A program made the translations under genes and the position numbers. Below the pieces are notes generated by a model that saw nothing but the letters and a program-made list of their open reading frames with translations, was not told the origin of the DNA and searched no databases. From Asterella californica (lineage: Eukaryota; Streptophyta; Marchantiopsida; Marchantiales; Aytoniaceae): 64,000 nucleotides of DNA. Of the stretch, positions 1 to 18,135 are shown piece by piece. The stretch is from assembly GCA_036924285.1 (NCBI GenBank), contig JAYKYS010000015.1:5518001-5582000 (forward strand), given 5' to 3'. How positions within the stretch are numbered: the stretch's first letter is position 1; every line of letters starts with the position of its first letter.

Positions 1-968
1 ACTTCTCGGTTGTTCCTAGATACTTGGTGGCGTTCACATGGATTGCCTCGGAGTATTATTTCAGACCGAGACTATAAGTTCACAAGTGCCTTTTGGAAAC
101 ACTTGTTTTCAAAAGTTGGGGACTAAGTTAAAATTCAGTATCACTTTTCATCCTGAAAAGAATGGACAAACGGAACGAGTTAACTCGGTTCTGAACCAAT
201 ACTTGAGGAATTATGTGAGTGCAGACCAAAGTGATTGGGCAAAGTGGCTCAGTCTTGCGGAGTATTGCTACAATTCCACGAAGCATTCAGCATTCAGCAA
301 TCGGCAAATCGTCTTTCTTGTTGGCTTACGGACGTGAGCCAGAAAGGCCTCTTGACTTGACTTTGACAGAGAGTTCTACATCGACAACACCAAGAACACG
401 GCAAACATCAGCTGAAGAGTTGGTGACGAAAATGCAGCGGCGCGAGGAACAAGTAAAGAAAAATCTCGAGAAAGCACAGCAACGGTACACAAAGCAGGTA
501 AACAAGCATCGGCGGCAAGTGAAGTTTCAAGTGGGCGAAGAGGTATGGTTAAGTACGAAGAACTTCATCCTTCCGGACGAGATATTGACGAAGTTTTCAT
601 CGAAGTTTGCGGGACCTTTTGTCATAGTCAAGAATCCTCACGAATACGTCTATACGTTAGACCTTCCTCCCGAGTGGTAGTTGCATCCGACTTTCCATGT
701 TTCTTTACTAAAGAAATACTTCAGGGATGATTTACGGCCAGAGCGCAAACAGGTTTTCAGGCCCCAACCTCATGTCGTGCAAGGCGAAGCAGAATACGAG
801 GTAGAGATCATTTTGCGATCGCGGCGTAAATCTAACCGGATGGAGTACTTGGTCAAATGGCGTGGATACCATTTGAAAGAAGCAACTTGGGTGCCAGAGG
901 AAGAGCTAACACATGCAAGCGAAGTATTGGATCTCTTCAAACGGAGACAAGGGCAACAAGAGCGTTAG
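1..968 (+). pseudogene. Ty3/gypsy chromovirus pol, 3' end (integrase plus chromodomain)
   Basis: This is the end of a retrotransposon polyprotein that enters from the left edge. The integrase core shows ISDRDYKF near nt 53-79 and GQTERVN near 166-186, which hold the second Asp and the Glu of the DDE triad. A GPF module (FAGPFVIVK) follows near 610-640, then LHPTFHVSLLKKYF. A chromodomain (YLVKWRGY, ATWVPEEEL) lies near 840-915. Chromodomains of this kind steer integration toward marked heterochromatin. The frame is broken near nt 115-125, again at 284-297 by a 7-bp tandem duplication of cattcag, and by a TAG at 678-680. It is a dead fragment; the 5' part lies outside the window. Confidence 0.9.
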
Positions 969-2690
969 CAAGATGAGAACATCTCTTTCCAAGAGAGGAG
1001 TGAAGGAACGACAAACCATACGAGTAGCAACTTGAGGCGACTTGGGCTGATGGACTTTGTAGCTTTGTCTTGTATTTTGTGGAAATAAAGATTTGTTTCT
1101 TGAAATTTGTCTAAGTGTATTGGTAGTGCATAGCTATGACTAGTTCTGATCAGATGCCTAGGATGTTGTCAAGAGGAGGAACGAAGCACACTCAAAGGAA
1201 ACGAGCTGGTTTGGATAAGCATCTAAATCAAGACTAAATCTTGATGTCAAGACTTAAGTTCGCTGTAGCGTTGGCAAAGCAAGTATGAAATTTCATACAT
1301 GTCTTGGGGCTTGGGGTGATCTTGCATTGCAGTCTTCTAACTGCAAAATAAACTTAATCGTGCGTCTAAGTCAAATCAGGTTACGACCAGAAAGTGAGTT
1401 TCGGAGGACCTCGTAAGTAGGTGTGAATACTTATAGTTAGCAAGTTAGAGTCTTAAGTAGAATGTTTAGAAATTGTCAACTAGTTTTGTTTAGGGTGGGC
1501 CAAAAAGATAAGACTTTTCTCGAGACTAGTTGGAATTTTCTAAGACAACTTAAGACTCAAGCCAAGAAGGGAATTGCGGGTTAGCTACCAGCATGCAATT
1601 TTGGCGTCAAGGGGTTGGCTACCCATTTTGAACTTGGCGTTAACTTAAAGATCATTGTTGATGAGTGTCGCGATCCTCAGTCTCAAGATCGGACGCACAC
1701 GCGAACAATAGAACTCTAGTGAACTTGTGTTAGGTTGTGAAGGCTGCGAGTAGGACTGCACGGCTTGACCGCGAAGTCGAGATCAGATGAACCCTAAGTG
1801 GTTCCTTGAACCAAGGTTAGAACATTGGATTAGGACCTAAGGGCCCATCCCAAGACGACCCCAGACGAACGCTGACCTAAGGGGGTGAGTTTGGGAACGG
1901 ACCAAAACATAAGTCTGAGACGTGAGACCGAGACGTGGGTCGGAGACGCAGACGGACCGTGGTTCGGGTCTGGGTCTGGACCACAAGTTTCCGAAAAATG
2001 ACTAAATGTTGGAGCTCCAGGGACGTTTTAGGTCGTGGACGGAGCTCCACGTAAGATCTTGAGACGAGTGAGGTATCATTGGAAAGGTCTCGGCGAGAGC
2101 TTTCTAGTGATATGTAGAACTCCTCGAACTGATCTCCCAACTGAGAATTATGACCGAATCACGATCGGGTTGTGATATAATTTTCAGGGACCAAAGAGGA
2201 GGACGGGACCGCCGATCCCCAGAAGTATATATGAGGGAGGGCTCGATGCCTGGGTGGGCCAGGACGAGTCACCCGATCCCAAGGTTCAGCGGGCGGACTC
2301 TAGGGGCATGAGGTGATGGCTGGGCCGGTTCCAAGACACGTTCCGGTCCAGACTTGGACGTCTGGACTTAGGAACGATGTAAGGACTGAGACAAGACTAA
2401 GGAACGAGTCGGCGGGTTAGACCACCGTTGGGGAGCCTAGACCCAGACGGACATCACGGGCGGTTGGGCCGCTAGGTGTGCTGGAGGCATCGTTTAGGAC
2501 CCTGGATTTTAGGGGAAGTCCGCCCCAAGTCATATTGTGACTTGCTCATGTTTGGGACTGACCTAGGCGGGTCTAGGTCGGGACTTAAGGATTGCTGAGC
2601 TTGATGATTAAGGAGACGGTCCGGCTCCGGTTCGGACCAAACAGAGTTAAGGTAAGTGGTGCATGGACGCTAACTTGTGTTTGTGGTATG
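969..2690. other. non-coding stretch, probably 3' UTR and LTR of the chromovirus
   Basis: No credible coding frame is present. An AATAAA sits at about 1,084. A purine-rich run with GGGGCTTGGGG near 1,306-1,320 could be a polypurine tract, which would place an LTR after it, but no second LTR copy is in the window to prove this. The rest (1,700-2,640) is rich in short GAGAC and GGAC words and I recognise nothing in it. Confidence 0.4.
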
Positions 2691-2965
2691 CATGTTAGTG
2701 GTGTAAATTTCGTGACCTACGGAGCAAGAGCTTCCGCTGGCACAGCAAAGCGATAGGTGCACGAAAGTGGTGTGGGTCTATTGGTGGAGCAGTTCCTATG
2801 TTTGTGTGTGATGGTTGTTCGAGAGGTTGACACATGTCGTGTTTGACTCCATCTCTCAATGTCAATTCTACTAGAAGGTGGGTTTACCCTGATGTATATA
2901 GCAAGAATAGACGATTAGATCATTGCGTGGTATGAATTGCACACAGACGACTAACGATGGGGTGA
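2690..2965 (+). pseudogene. family R gypsy pol tail with decayed PHD finger
   Basis: The end of a pol frame matches the C-terminus of the minus-strand element at the right end of the window. It contains FVCDGCSRG, a TGA at 2,828-2,830, then HMSCL and RRWVYP. Aligned with the right copy this is the second half of a PHD-type zinc finger, but here the last Cys pair is degraded (VYPDV in place of VCPRC). Everything 5' of about 2,690 is missing, so this is a truncated copy. A purine run (ACGATGGGGTGA) just before the LTR is the likely polypurine tract. Confidence 0.6.
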
Positions 2966-3516
2966 TGTAGCACCCGGTCTCCTGATCCTTGCATCCATGA
3001 AGGTGTATATCACGTAGTTGAGATATGGGGCTCTCTGGAGTTAGAGGGACCTAACCGTCAGTTAGGAGACAATTGTAATACACTTGTGTATGTGTAGGAC
3101 ATCGTCCATGTGTTATGTGTATGTGTGATGTATCTCTGACAGCGATGTATTTTGTGTAGCAATGTGTATACGCACAACAGCTGTCACGTCAATTTAGCAC
3201 CTCGGCTAGGTTGATCGAGTACGGAGTGGTTAGTCCCGATAAGGCCGTTAGTGTCGTTATGATGAGTTGTTGGACTAGTCCCACTAGGGATAAGGCTTCG
3301 CATGTAAGGCTTGTAAGCTTCAGTTTTTCGAGTTGAGCCTTCAAGCTCTTGACTATGGTGGACAGTCTTGATGAGCACAATCTGAATTCTCTAATCCATA
3401 GAGTGGATGTGGCTCGACATTAATGTATGTGTATGACATCGTCCATGTGTTATGTGTATGTGTGATGTATCTTTGACAACGATGTATGTTATGTAACGAT
3501 TTGTATGCGCACGACA
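2966..3516 (+). repeat. family R LTR (3' LTR of the truncated copy)
   Basis: It starts TGTAGCACCC and ends GCGCACGACA, giving TGT...ACA ends. It matches the minus-strand LTR at 60,549-61,166. Inside it a roughly 100-bp GT-rich block at about 3,079-3,181 recurs at about 3,420-3,516, including the ACATCGTCCATGTGTTATG word. The segment between the two blocks contains CACCTCGGCTAGGTTGA. The right copy has the same organisation. Confidence 0.75.
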
Positions 3517-4844
3517 ACATGCTCAACTACTTTTGGAGAACTTTTGCTTGGTATTTTTTATAGTATAATTATTATATAAAGATTATGTACTAAAATTTAA
3601 ATATAATATATAACTATTAAATGCTAGACTTACAAATAATTATATAAATGTCTCAAAGAAGCCATAAGCGAAGTCTATAGCAACACGACTCTAACAATAT
3701 AAGACTAACTTGTTATTGACCAAAAAGATTATTTAAAAAATACTTTAATTTATTATCTAAACCTTATGAGGATTAGGTAATAGATTAAGCTTACTGCACT
3801 CTTCCATCTTTATATGGAAGAGGTGAATACAGAAGAACCAGTAGCTTATTTTCCTACTTTGAAGTACTATACGTAAATAGATATGAGTTTACTTAATTTA
3901 AGTAGGATTAATTAAGTTAAAGATTTCGAGATTATTTGGAAATTACTCAAGGAAGGGAGGAAGCCGGTCCGCACAGTGCACAACCATAGGGCCAGGCGCG
4001 ACGTGACGATGCTAAAGACAGCGCGGGAGAATATGGAGACAGGAACTACGGATACCATGGAACATAAGACGTGGTTTGGCGCGTAGCTGTCGCAAGCTCC
4101 CTTGGCGCTTAGCTGACGTAAGAAGGTCTATCCAAAAGATCTTAGCCTTCCCTGGGCCTGCACTATCTCCCAGCTCCGTCCGCTTAGGAGCACGACCCCA
4201 TGGAATAGAATGGAATCTCCTTAGGGGCACGACAAAAGTAAGGACAAGGGAGCAAAGGGCCGACTCGGCGGTCGGGAGGCAGGCCAAGCGTAAGAACTTG
4301 TGGGAAGGATTTGATGAGCGCGTGGACTGATTCCAGGGAGACAGGAAGAGTAAGGAGGTTGGTGCCAAGAGCTGCTTGTGGTAAGGATGTCGGGACGCGG
4401 AGACGGCAGGGGAGGTGCGAGGGTAGAAGAATTCGGACGATCATCGTTTCAAAAGAAGGCGATGATCGGAAGAGTTCGGGCGAAGGCATTCGTCGCTCTG
4501 CGCGGGATAATGGAGTCAAACGGGAGGAATTCATTGACGGACAGGGCGAAGAAAACTACGAAGATTGGGTAAAGAGCAGCAGAGGCACTGAAGTGATTCA
4601 ACCTATCAGGAAAAGGACCCCCCTGCCCTGCTTCGGATAAGTGAATTCGAGTAGGCGAGTTGAATTTGGACGATTCAGGCTCTGCGCAGGTTGGACAAGG
4701 TTGCGAAGATCGTAAGAAAGCAGAGTAATAAAAGAATGTGTGTTTTTATTTTGTTCGTCGGGCGGAGAGCGTAAACCGGGAGCGCGAGTGAGCATTCGGA
4801 GTATTATTCATCTAAACTCCAATATCTGTGTGCCACGCATAGCA
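3517..4844. other. region upstream of the malic enzyme gene
   Basis: Positions 3,540-3,920 are strongly AT-rich, and 3,960-4,840 is more GC-balanced. Open frames here on both strands show no recognisable domain and I treat them as chance. The promoter and 5' UTR of the malic enzyme gene must lie here, but I see no convincing TATA box. The malic enzyme frame is open upstream to an ATG at 4,740, so a longer N-terminus is possible. Confidence 0.4.
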
Positions 4845-11115
<6,271 letters not shown>

Positions 11116-13500
11116 GTTTTCTCCAGTTGTCACAATTCGCACAGCTCGAGAGAGGATTCGGGATGGTTCGGTTTTAAGTCCCTGTTGCGCAGTCATCTGA
11201 AGCACAAACGTACTGGTTCAGTCCCCGATATGTTTCCAACCGTGCCGGCGTCCCAACATGGGGTCCAAAGATTGCACGTCAGGCACTTAACGACATACCC
11301 TCTTAAGTGACTTAAGGGCCGACAAGTGCAATGTTTGCAGTTGGACTGGCTCAGGTCATCTTGCATCTTGAGCACGTGCGACCTACAAAGCTTGGCCACG
11401 AGTACATACTCGGAGTCTCAAGGATCTCAACAACGTCCTGAATTATCCTTCATGATCATATGCTCATTCCGTGCTAACAATGAGATCCACTTGCATATTG
11501 GCACCAGATACGAGCTGTTTCTACCTTTTAGGACTCGGCCAGTATGCTTCTCCCGATGCAAATTTGGCCTCCAATTTATGTCGTTGCAAAGAGCCAGGTT
11601 ATTTCTTAATGGAGGTCATCCTTGTTGGTCATTTGCTATATACTAACTATCTTGGCGGGATTCTAGCGCTGATCCCTGCAGACAATTCAGTAATTGCATT
11701 TACTTGTCTGCCGATAACAAGTGTATCGTAGTGGAACTTTAGACTGTTCGCCGTAAGCAGACCGACAAAGCGGAGAGCTAGAGATCACAGCACCCAACTA
11801 AACAAGCATTCTACTAGAGCGAAAAGACAATTAATTGACATGATAATTCTTATAATCATAATAAATATTCTTATAATCGGAATAATAGTAGTGTTGTGTT
11901 ACGTTTCCGCGATTTCTGTTAGTTCTGTAACAATATTGTGAAAATCTTTTACTAAATTTATTCAAAACTCTTTTATCCCTGGAGCTGCATCCCCTTTATT
12001 GCACATGCATTTGGACAAATGACTTAACGAGACAGGTCTATTCAAGAGTCCAAATGTATTTGGACAATCTCGTTAAGTCATATGTTTAGACCTTGTGTAT
12101 TTAGTGTAGAGTCCTATCACGTTTCAGAAGTCATCGATGGGTTTAAGAAGCATATAATTAGCAACTCGTGAGCGTGAGCGAAGTGCTAATCTATCTTGCT
12201 GCATTCCCGCACAGTAGATATTATTTCAAGGTTTATAAACCTAGCAGATATACTTTTATTATCAACTGCTAAGAGTATGTGTCTCTCCAAAACAATTTGA
12301 GCATCCATGCGGGATCTTACTTGCTAGTGCGATCTTGTGCAAATAGAGAAACTCCAGCAACGATAAATATGCATGCTATCCTGTGGGTTGTGAATATCCT
12401 TCCCCACGGCCTTGTACAGTGAAAATCGTTTTCTCTTATCGGAAAATGTCTAAGTGTTATTAAAATTTATTATACTAAGTGATATAGAAAATTAAATTAA
12501 TTTATACTTGTTATATGTTAGTCACTCCTGGAGTAGTCAACTCATCCGAAAAGAATCCATAAGTGAAGAGGGGGCTACTGCGCTCCTGGGGGTATAAGGC
12601 CGGAGACCTAGATTTCAAAAGGCGCCGTTTAATGGAGAACATTAATGAAGTGTACATGAGGCCCATATCCTCCTGTGGGTTGTGACAAGGGAAGTTGACA
12701 AGCAGAGGTAGCGAAATCTGGGAGGTAATTGGCAGAATTGTCTCAGTTTAAGACGGGGATGAATATTGTCACGAATTTCTGCAACTTCATAATCTCAACA
12801 CTCTTACGAAGTATGGTTTCTAAAGACGATAGGGAAGTTTTCAGATATGATAGGTTTATCACAGAGTGATTAAACACATTTTGTATACTTCGTAAACTAT
12901 TCATGGCTTCGCATGGCCTCATATGCGATGATTTATTTTTTGTTAAGGGTGCAGAATGGAAAGATATTTGACTCCGACATGGGCTGTAGTTAGCTTTTGA
13001 TAGGTGAAATGTGGAACGAAATTTGACTACGACATGGCTGTAGTAAAAATTGAGGTTCTTATTTGGTGATCTTTATACTTGGGTGTTACGCCAAAACAAA
13101 CCACATACTATGGATTGACGCGATCCGAATTGAAGATATAGACATATAACAATAATACAATAATCTATAAACTGTAATTCAATTTATGACTAAATCATTC
13201 AGCAGGAAGAGTTTAGGACAAAATTAAATTCCTTGCATGGTGAAATATGCATGCATCCCAAGTCATGGGTACGTTGGAGTAACAGTGTTCTTGTTTATTT
13301 TGTCTTGCACGGTAACGTCCGTCCTGGAAGTGCCCGTGACTGGACGTTGGACCGCACTTCGGTGATATGAGAGAAAGGTAATAGACCCTCCGGAGGAACA
13401 GGTACAGTAGGGGGTGTCATTTCGGCATATATTTCAAATATGGTTTACCCGGACAAGTCAAGTCCGGTAACAGCGTCTTTTTCCTTGGAGCGCATACTCA
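11116..13500. other. non-coding part of the left arm, downstream of the malic enzyme gene
   Basis: This stretch holds the 3' UTR and intergenic DNA. Open frames at 11,326-11,731 are duplicated in the right arm but show no domain and no codon-level conservation I can see. The only clear structure is the nested hairpin at 12,019-12,081. Confidence 0.5.
12019..12081. repeat. nested hairpin (cruciform-like)
   Basis: A 14-bp outer stem pairs ATGACTTAACGAGA (12,019-12,032) with TCTCGTTAAGTCAT (12,068-12,081). Inside the loop GTCCAAAT at 12,048-12,055 pairs with ATTTGGAC at 12,058-12,065 across a 2-nt loop. The structure is kept in the right arm (59,483-59,496 with 59,532-59,545). It could be a small MITE remnant or a hairpin RNA source; function is unknown. 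Confidence 0.6.
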
Positions 13501-13517
13501 CATGTGGTGGAAACTGT

Positions 13518-13643
13518 CGAGACTGGGGGCGCGAGAGGAGGCGCGAGAGGAGGAGTGGAGGCGGGGAGTGCGGGAGGGAAGGGGATAGCGGACAGAGAGT
13601 GATTTTGAGAGAGGGGAGGGTGTTGGGGTGGGATACACAGAGG
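13518..13643 (+). repeat. G/A-rich purine tract followed by an AT microsatellite
   Basis: About 120 nt are almost all purine on the plus strand, built from GAGAGGAGG-like words, and are followed by TATATATAT at about 13,648-13,670. The mirror copy near 57,890-58,050 is the pyrimidine version. It lies just 5' of the LINE coding region and may be its 5' leader, or simple-sequence DNA. Confidence 0.55.
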
Positions 13644-13776
13644 TTTATATATATATATTTATATATATATTTTTAATTTTTTATCTTAGAATTAATATAT
13701 CTTATAGAGAAATAAATGATTAAATAATTTAGATTTTTAGCAATTTTAGAATTACATAATCTTTTGTTTAAGATTT

Positions 13777-16169
13777 TTGAGGGACTTTTTGCTACATATA
13801 GTTTATTTTTTCCTGTTATCTCTACAGATCAGAGTTACTCTTTTTAGTGAGTTCTTTTTAGAGATGTTTTTATTACGAGTACCGTTTGATCGGATATCGT
13901 CTCTTTTCGAGCTATGGATACCCTCTCTCTCTCATGAGATCGAAACTGATTCGAACACACCATGTCCAGTGTGCAATCAGTTATTTATCTCGCAAGGAGT
14001 AAAATCTCATGTGAGAAAGATGCACAAGAGCTATGATACGACCACATGGGATGCCCAGGTTAGCCGAGAGCGAAGGTCTACACGTGCAGTCATTACGGCA
14101 CCGTTATCCCTTCTTCTTGGAGTTCCTCTTGAGTCGTGGGAGTAGTTGAGAGTCCACCCTGCCACTATTCTGAGCTTGTTTGAGATGAGTTTCTCTTGTC
14201 CGCGTTTGTTTCATCCGTTACCTCGTGCTTTTCATGACGAGTGAGGCATGCATTCCGTCTATCCCTCGACGTGTTGACAAGGAATATCAAGGACGAGGCG
14301 GCATGATTATTTTTTTCTCCTACTTCCTCGTCGGTGTCTTCGTTATACTCGAGGTGGCAGAGGAGGATATCGGGAGGTGGTAGTTTGTCTTCAGAGATGC
14401 CGTGCAGGTGATTGGACGACCTTACAGGAGGAATCAGTACGTGCGGTATGAGATAAGAGCGAGTCTGTCTCTACACGTGATGTCTCATCTTCCGTCTGCA
14501 TACATCTTAGGTCAGGTTGGAGAGTATAGTAGAGCTGCTAGAGCATTGCATCTTTTGTCAATGGCATGTCCTATTGAGGAGACGACCGATGCGTTACGTT
14601 TCTTCACCTCTCATCGGATGATCTTCCACCACCTGAAGTTCAGGACTATCAGTCTGAAGCGTTCATTATGTCTCGATAGATCCTTGTTTGTCCAGGTCTT
14701 GTGTACAGCTCCACGTCTATATTCTAGAGGTCTGTCTGGGATGGTCTACGAGCACCTACGAGATTATTTTTAGACAGATGATCCTTCTAGTGGTTTCACG
14801 GAGTTTTTTCAAGTAGCGACAGCAGTAGATCAGAGACATACTCCTCAATCTATAGCTCAGGTACTAGGGGTAGCTAGACTTTTGATCATGACGAAGGATG
14901 GTGGAAGGATTCGATCGATAGTCATCGACGAGATTCTCTTACGACTTATCAGTCGTATCATTGTCTTTCAGCTTCGAGATACTTTTAAGGATCACCTTTG
15001 TCCACATCAGTTTGGAGTTGCGACGTCTGGAGGTTGTGAGTGTGTATCTTTCGGATTAGGGCTCTCTTGGACATCCATCCCGTTTGAGTTATCCTACAAG
15101 TGGACGTGGAAAACACTTTTAATAGCGTTTCTCGCGCTTCCATCTTTAGGGAGCTCATGGATGACGATGGATCTGTGTCAGATCTCGTTCGCTTCGTGTG
15201 ATCGTTCTATGGTTCTTCCTCCTCTCTTTATTATCAGGACGGTCCTGCGATAGAAGGAGTTACAGTCATCAGCTCCGCTGCATGTACTTGTTTGAGAGAC
15301 TCTTTGGATGGACCCTCTTTGTCTTAGCTCACTATAGAGCTCTCCTGGCCACCACCTTGGTTGCTCCAGGTTGTGTTTTTCCATCTCTAGCTGATGATAC
15401 ACACATCATAAGTCCGGCGGATCAAGTCGGTGTTGTCTTTGATCACCTCGTCTCTCAACTGGCCTTGGTAGGGTTGAGAGTGAAGGTGTCAAAGTGCAAG
15501 GCTTGGTCTCCCATAGGTATATCAGCTCCCGGAGGGATTTGTTACAACTAGAGATGGTTTACGCATCCTCGGAGTACCGGTGGATACATAGGACTTTGTC
15601 TCTCAGTTCTTAGATGTTGTCTTTGCGGAGGATGTTTTGCATATCGAGGATCTCCCTATGTTAGAAGATCCACATGTTGCCTTTGGTATCTTTTTCTCTT
15701 CCATTGCACGTCGTCTTAATTACTTACTCCGCATAGTACCTCCATCTCCTATCTTCATCTCGCACCTTAGAGAGTTTGATAGGAGGATCATGGAGGCGTT
15801 TGGTGACATCGTAGGACCGGAGATCTTTGATTGTGTGGCAGGACCTCTCGCACGTAAGCAAACATCTTTGCCAATATCATGTGGCAAGGTGGGCTTATTA
15901 TCCACGGAGGAGACTACTTTGACAGTCTTTTTGTGTAGTTGGGCCCTCTCAACACCTTGGTTCTATTGTCGTTTTCTCGTGCGAGATAGACTTATTTTGG
16001 AGAGCTATGTGACAAAGCTGGAGGATAGTTCTTACTTACTATAGTTGTGTCTCCGTGAGATAAGAGATAGTTTGACTCTTGAGACACGTGAGACACCCTC
16101 GATTCGATACCTTAGCTACCGATGGATCTCACGGACTACAGTCCTCTTTGACGGGACACCACTTCCAGC
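13777..16169 (+). pseudogene. R2-like LINE, 5' part in the left arm (C2H2 finger and reverse transcriptase)
   Basis: The frame at 13,777-14,145 holds a C2H2 finger (CPVCNQLFISQGVKSHVRKMH). Reverse transcriptase pieces follow: LRDYF near 14,755, MTKDGGRIRSI near 14,890, CPHQFGVATSGG near 15,000-15,035, a DVENTFNSVSRASIF block near 15,100-15,150, and LADDTH (the catalytic YxDD box as ADD) near 15,390. Frameshifts and stops break it, for example a TAG at 14,771-14,773 where the right copy keeps CAG. The finger-RT order and the endonuclease beyond the insertion resemble R2-type non-LTR elements. The 5' limit is uncertain. Confidence 0.75.
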
Positions 16170-18135
16170 AGGTTTGTGGTGCCCAAAAATTACAGGATTC
16201 ACGAATTTTTGAAATTTTTGAGATTAATAACTTGTTTGTATAACTGAAGAAGCGTTGTTACTTAAGATTACTGCTTCCTTAGAAGGAAGATGATCTTATG
16301 AGCTGTTTGTAATAATAAGTTGACTTAAGACGACCCTCTTCGGGGAAGCGTCTTCTCGGTGATGTCTTCGGAAGACGGAAGACGGCGGAAGACACGCATC
16401 TTCCGGAAGACGGCAACCACGGAAGCTTAACCAGTAGGTGCACCTACCAGGTAGCACCGAACAGGTTAGGTAGGTCAGGAGTGTCGAAATCCCTAAACTG
16501 CAAGGAAGACAGCGCATTAGCACAGAAACCTACCTGCTTCCCGCATCGAGAGATTAGAGACTGAGAAGATCGATTCAGGCAGCAAGTTGATTTGAGTGAG
16601 GAAAGCAGCGAGTGAAATCGAGTGAGGACAAGATCGATTCGAAGTTAGAAGGAAGGCGAAATCGAACTACTGAGCGTAGGAAGCGTAGTGAACTGAAGGC
16701 GTTTTCTGCGAGCTCCCGGAAGCTATCATTGGAGGGTGGCTGAGTGGAATCGAAGGTGGAATTGAGGCGTAGCCAGAAGCTGAGAGCGGAAGCAACCTTG
16801 TGGGGTCGCATTGGAGCTAGAACCAGAGCCAGAAGCGCGCAGAAGATCGAAGACAGCTCGAGAAGTCGACAGAAGACAGTAGAGATTCTTCCCATGTTCT
16901 CTTCCCTTCTCCACTGCTTCTCGTCTTTGTTTGGTATCCCCCGCGCTTCCTCGGTTGTTTGCAGACAGCCTGATCGATCAATCCCTCATCCTTATTTTCC
17001 TATTGTGACATTGGGTGCAGAAGCGCTGCCCAATTTCCGTCAGACATCCACTTGCTTCTTCCCAAGTTCAATTCGAGCTTCCCTACCCCTAGCCCTCAAA
17101 TTGACAATCCCAGCTATCAATTTCCCTACCCTACTACTCCTCTACTCTCGAAACCTTGAACGGAAGACGCTTCGGAAGATTGGAACATCTTCGGAAGACT
17201 GTCTTCGGAAGACGCTTCGGAAGCCTGACGGTCTTCGGAAGTCGACTGCACACAATTCGTATCAAGAGTGGATTTGCTTTGGTTTTGTGTTAAGAGAGGC
17301 TTGGTACGAATTCCGAGTGGCTTGGTGAGTTGTTTTGTTATTTCGAGAAGGTGGAAGTCAAGAACTAGGCCTGTGCCTCCCGGTCTTCCAAGCTTCTCAA
17401 ATCCACATCTTCCTAGAGAGACTAGAAGACCGGAAAGGCTGACAAAATGCGCGAGAAGACGTGAGGGTCCATTTCGGATCTCTTCTGTCCGACCCATAGC
17501 AGCCCATTCCTTCTTCTTCCCGAACTTAAGAGAGAGTCGTGAGAAGTCTTGCTGGCAGAATCTGGAGAGAATGGTCGAGGATCATGTCTTCCCATCATGC
17601 AGCAAGCTTCTTCTGAGTGTGTATGAGAGGTGAGAAGTCAAAAGAACAGAGTGCAATTGTCTTGAGTCTGTTGTGAGGATAGATTGCGCATAGGAAGAAG
17701 AAGACATGTGAGACCAATGAAGGGAAGCCTAACTTCGGGAGGTCTTCCGAGAACGACATTGAATCGGAAGTTGTCCTGGGAGTCTTCCCAGAGACCACTG
17801 TCACCGCAGGAGCCCGCAACCATCTTCTGAACCTGTTATGCACTCTACGTTCCGCGAATCTTGTATCTTCTGATAGGAAGTAGGATGTAATGCAAGGTGG
17901 GTTGTCTTCTTAAGAATCCATGCGAGGCCTTGCTTAGTTAGGATTGTTTAGACATAGCTCGGAAGACAAGAGCTATTTAGGAAGCACTGTTAGAATCCCG
18001 GAAGACGGAGTAGCTGTCTTCTGGAAGACTAGTTTCGTCTTCTGAGAAGTAGAAGCTAGACTGTGGGCACTTGGGAAGGACTAAGTCTTTGGCTCACAGT
18101 AAGTGCATGTGGCTTAGTGCAACAGATCATCTTGT

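Noticed and set aside
4012..4640. Several overlapping frames upstream of the malic enzyme gene
   Set aside because: They overlap on both strands, have no recognisable domain and no splice link to exon 1. Chance frames are the simplest reading.
11326..11731. Duplicated open frames downstream of the malic enzyme gene (mirror at 59,833-60,238)
   Set aside because: They are conserved only because the whole arm is duplicated. No domain, no codon signal and two overlapping frames are equally open.
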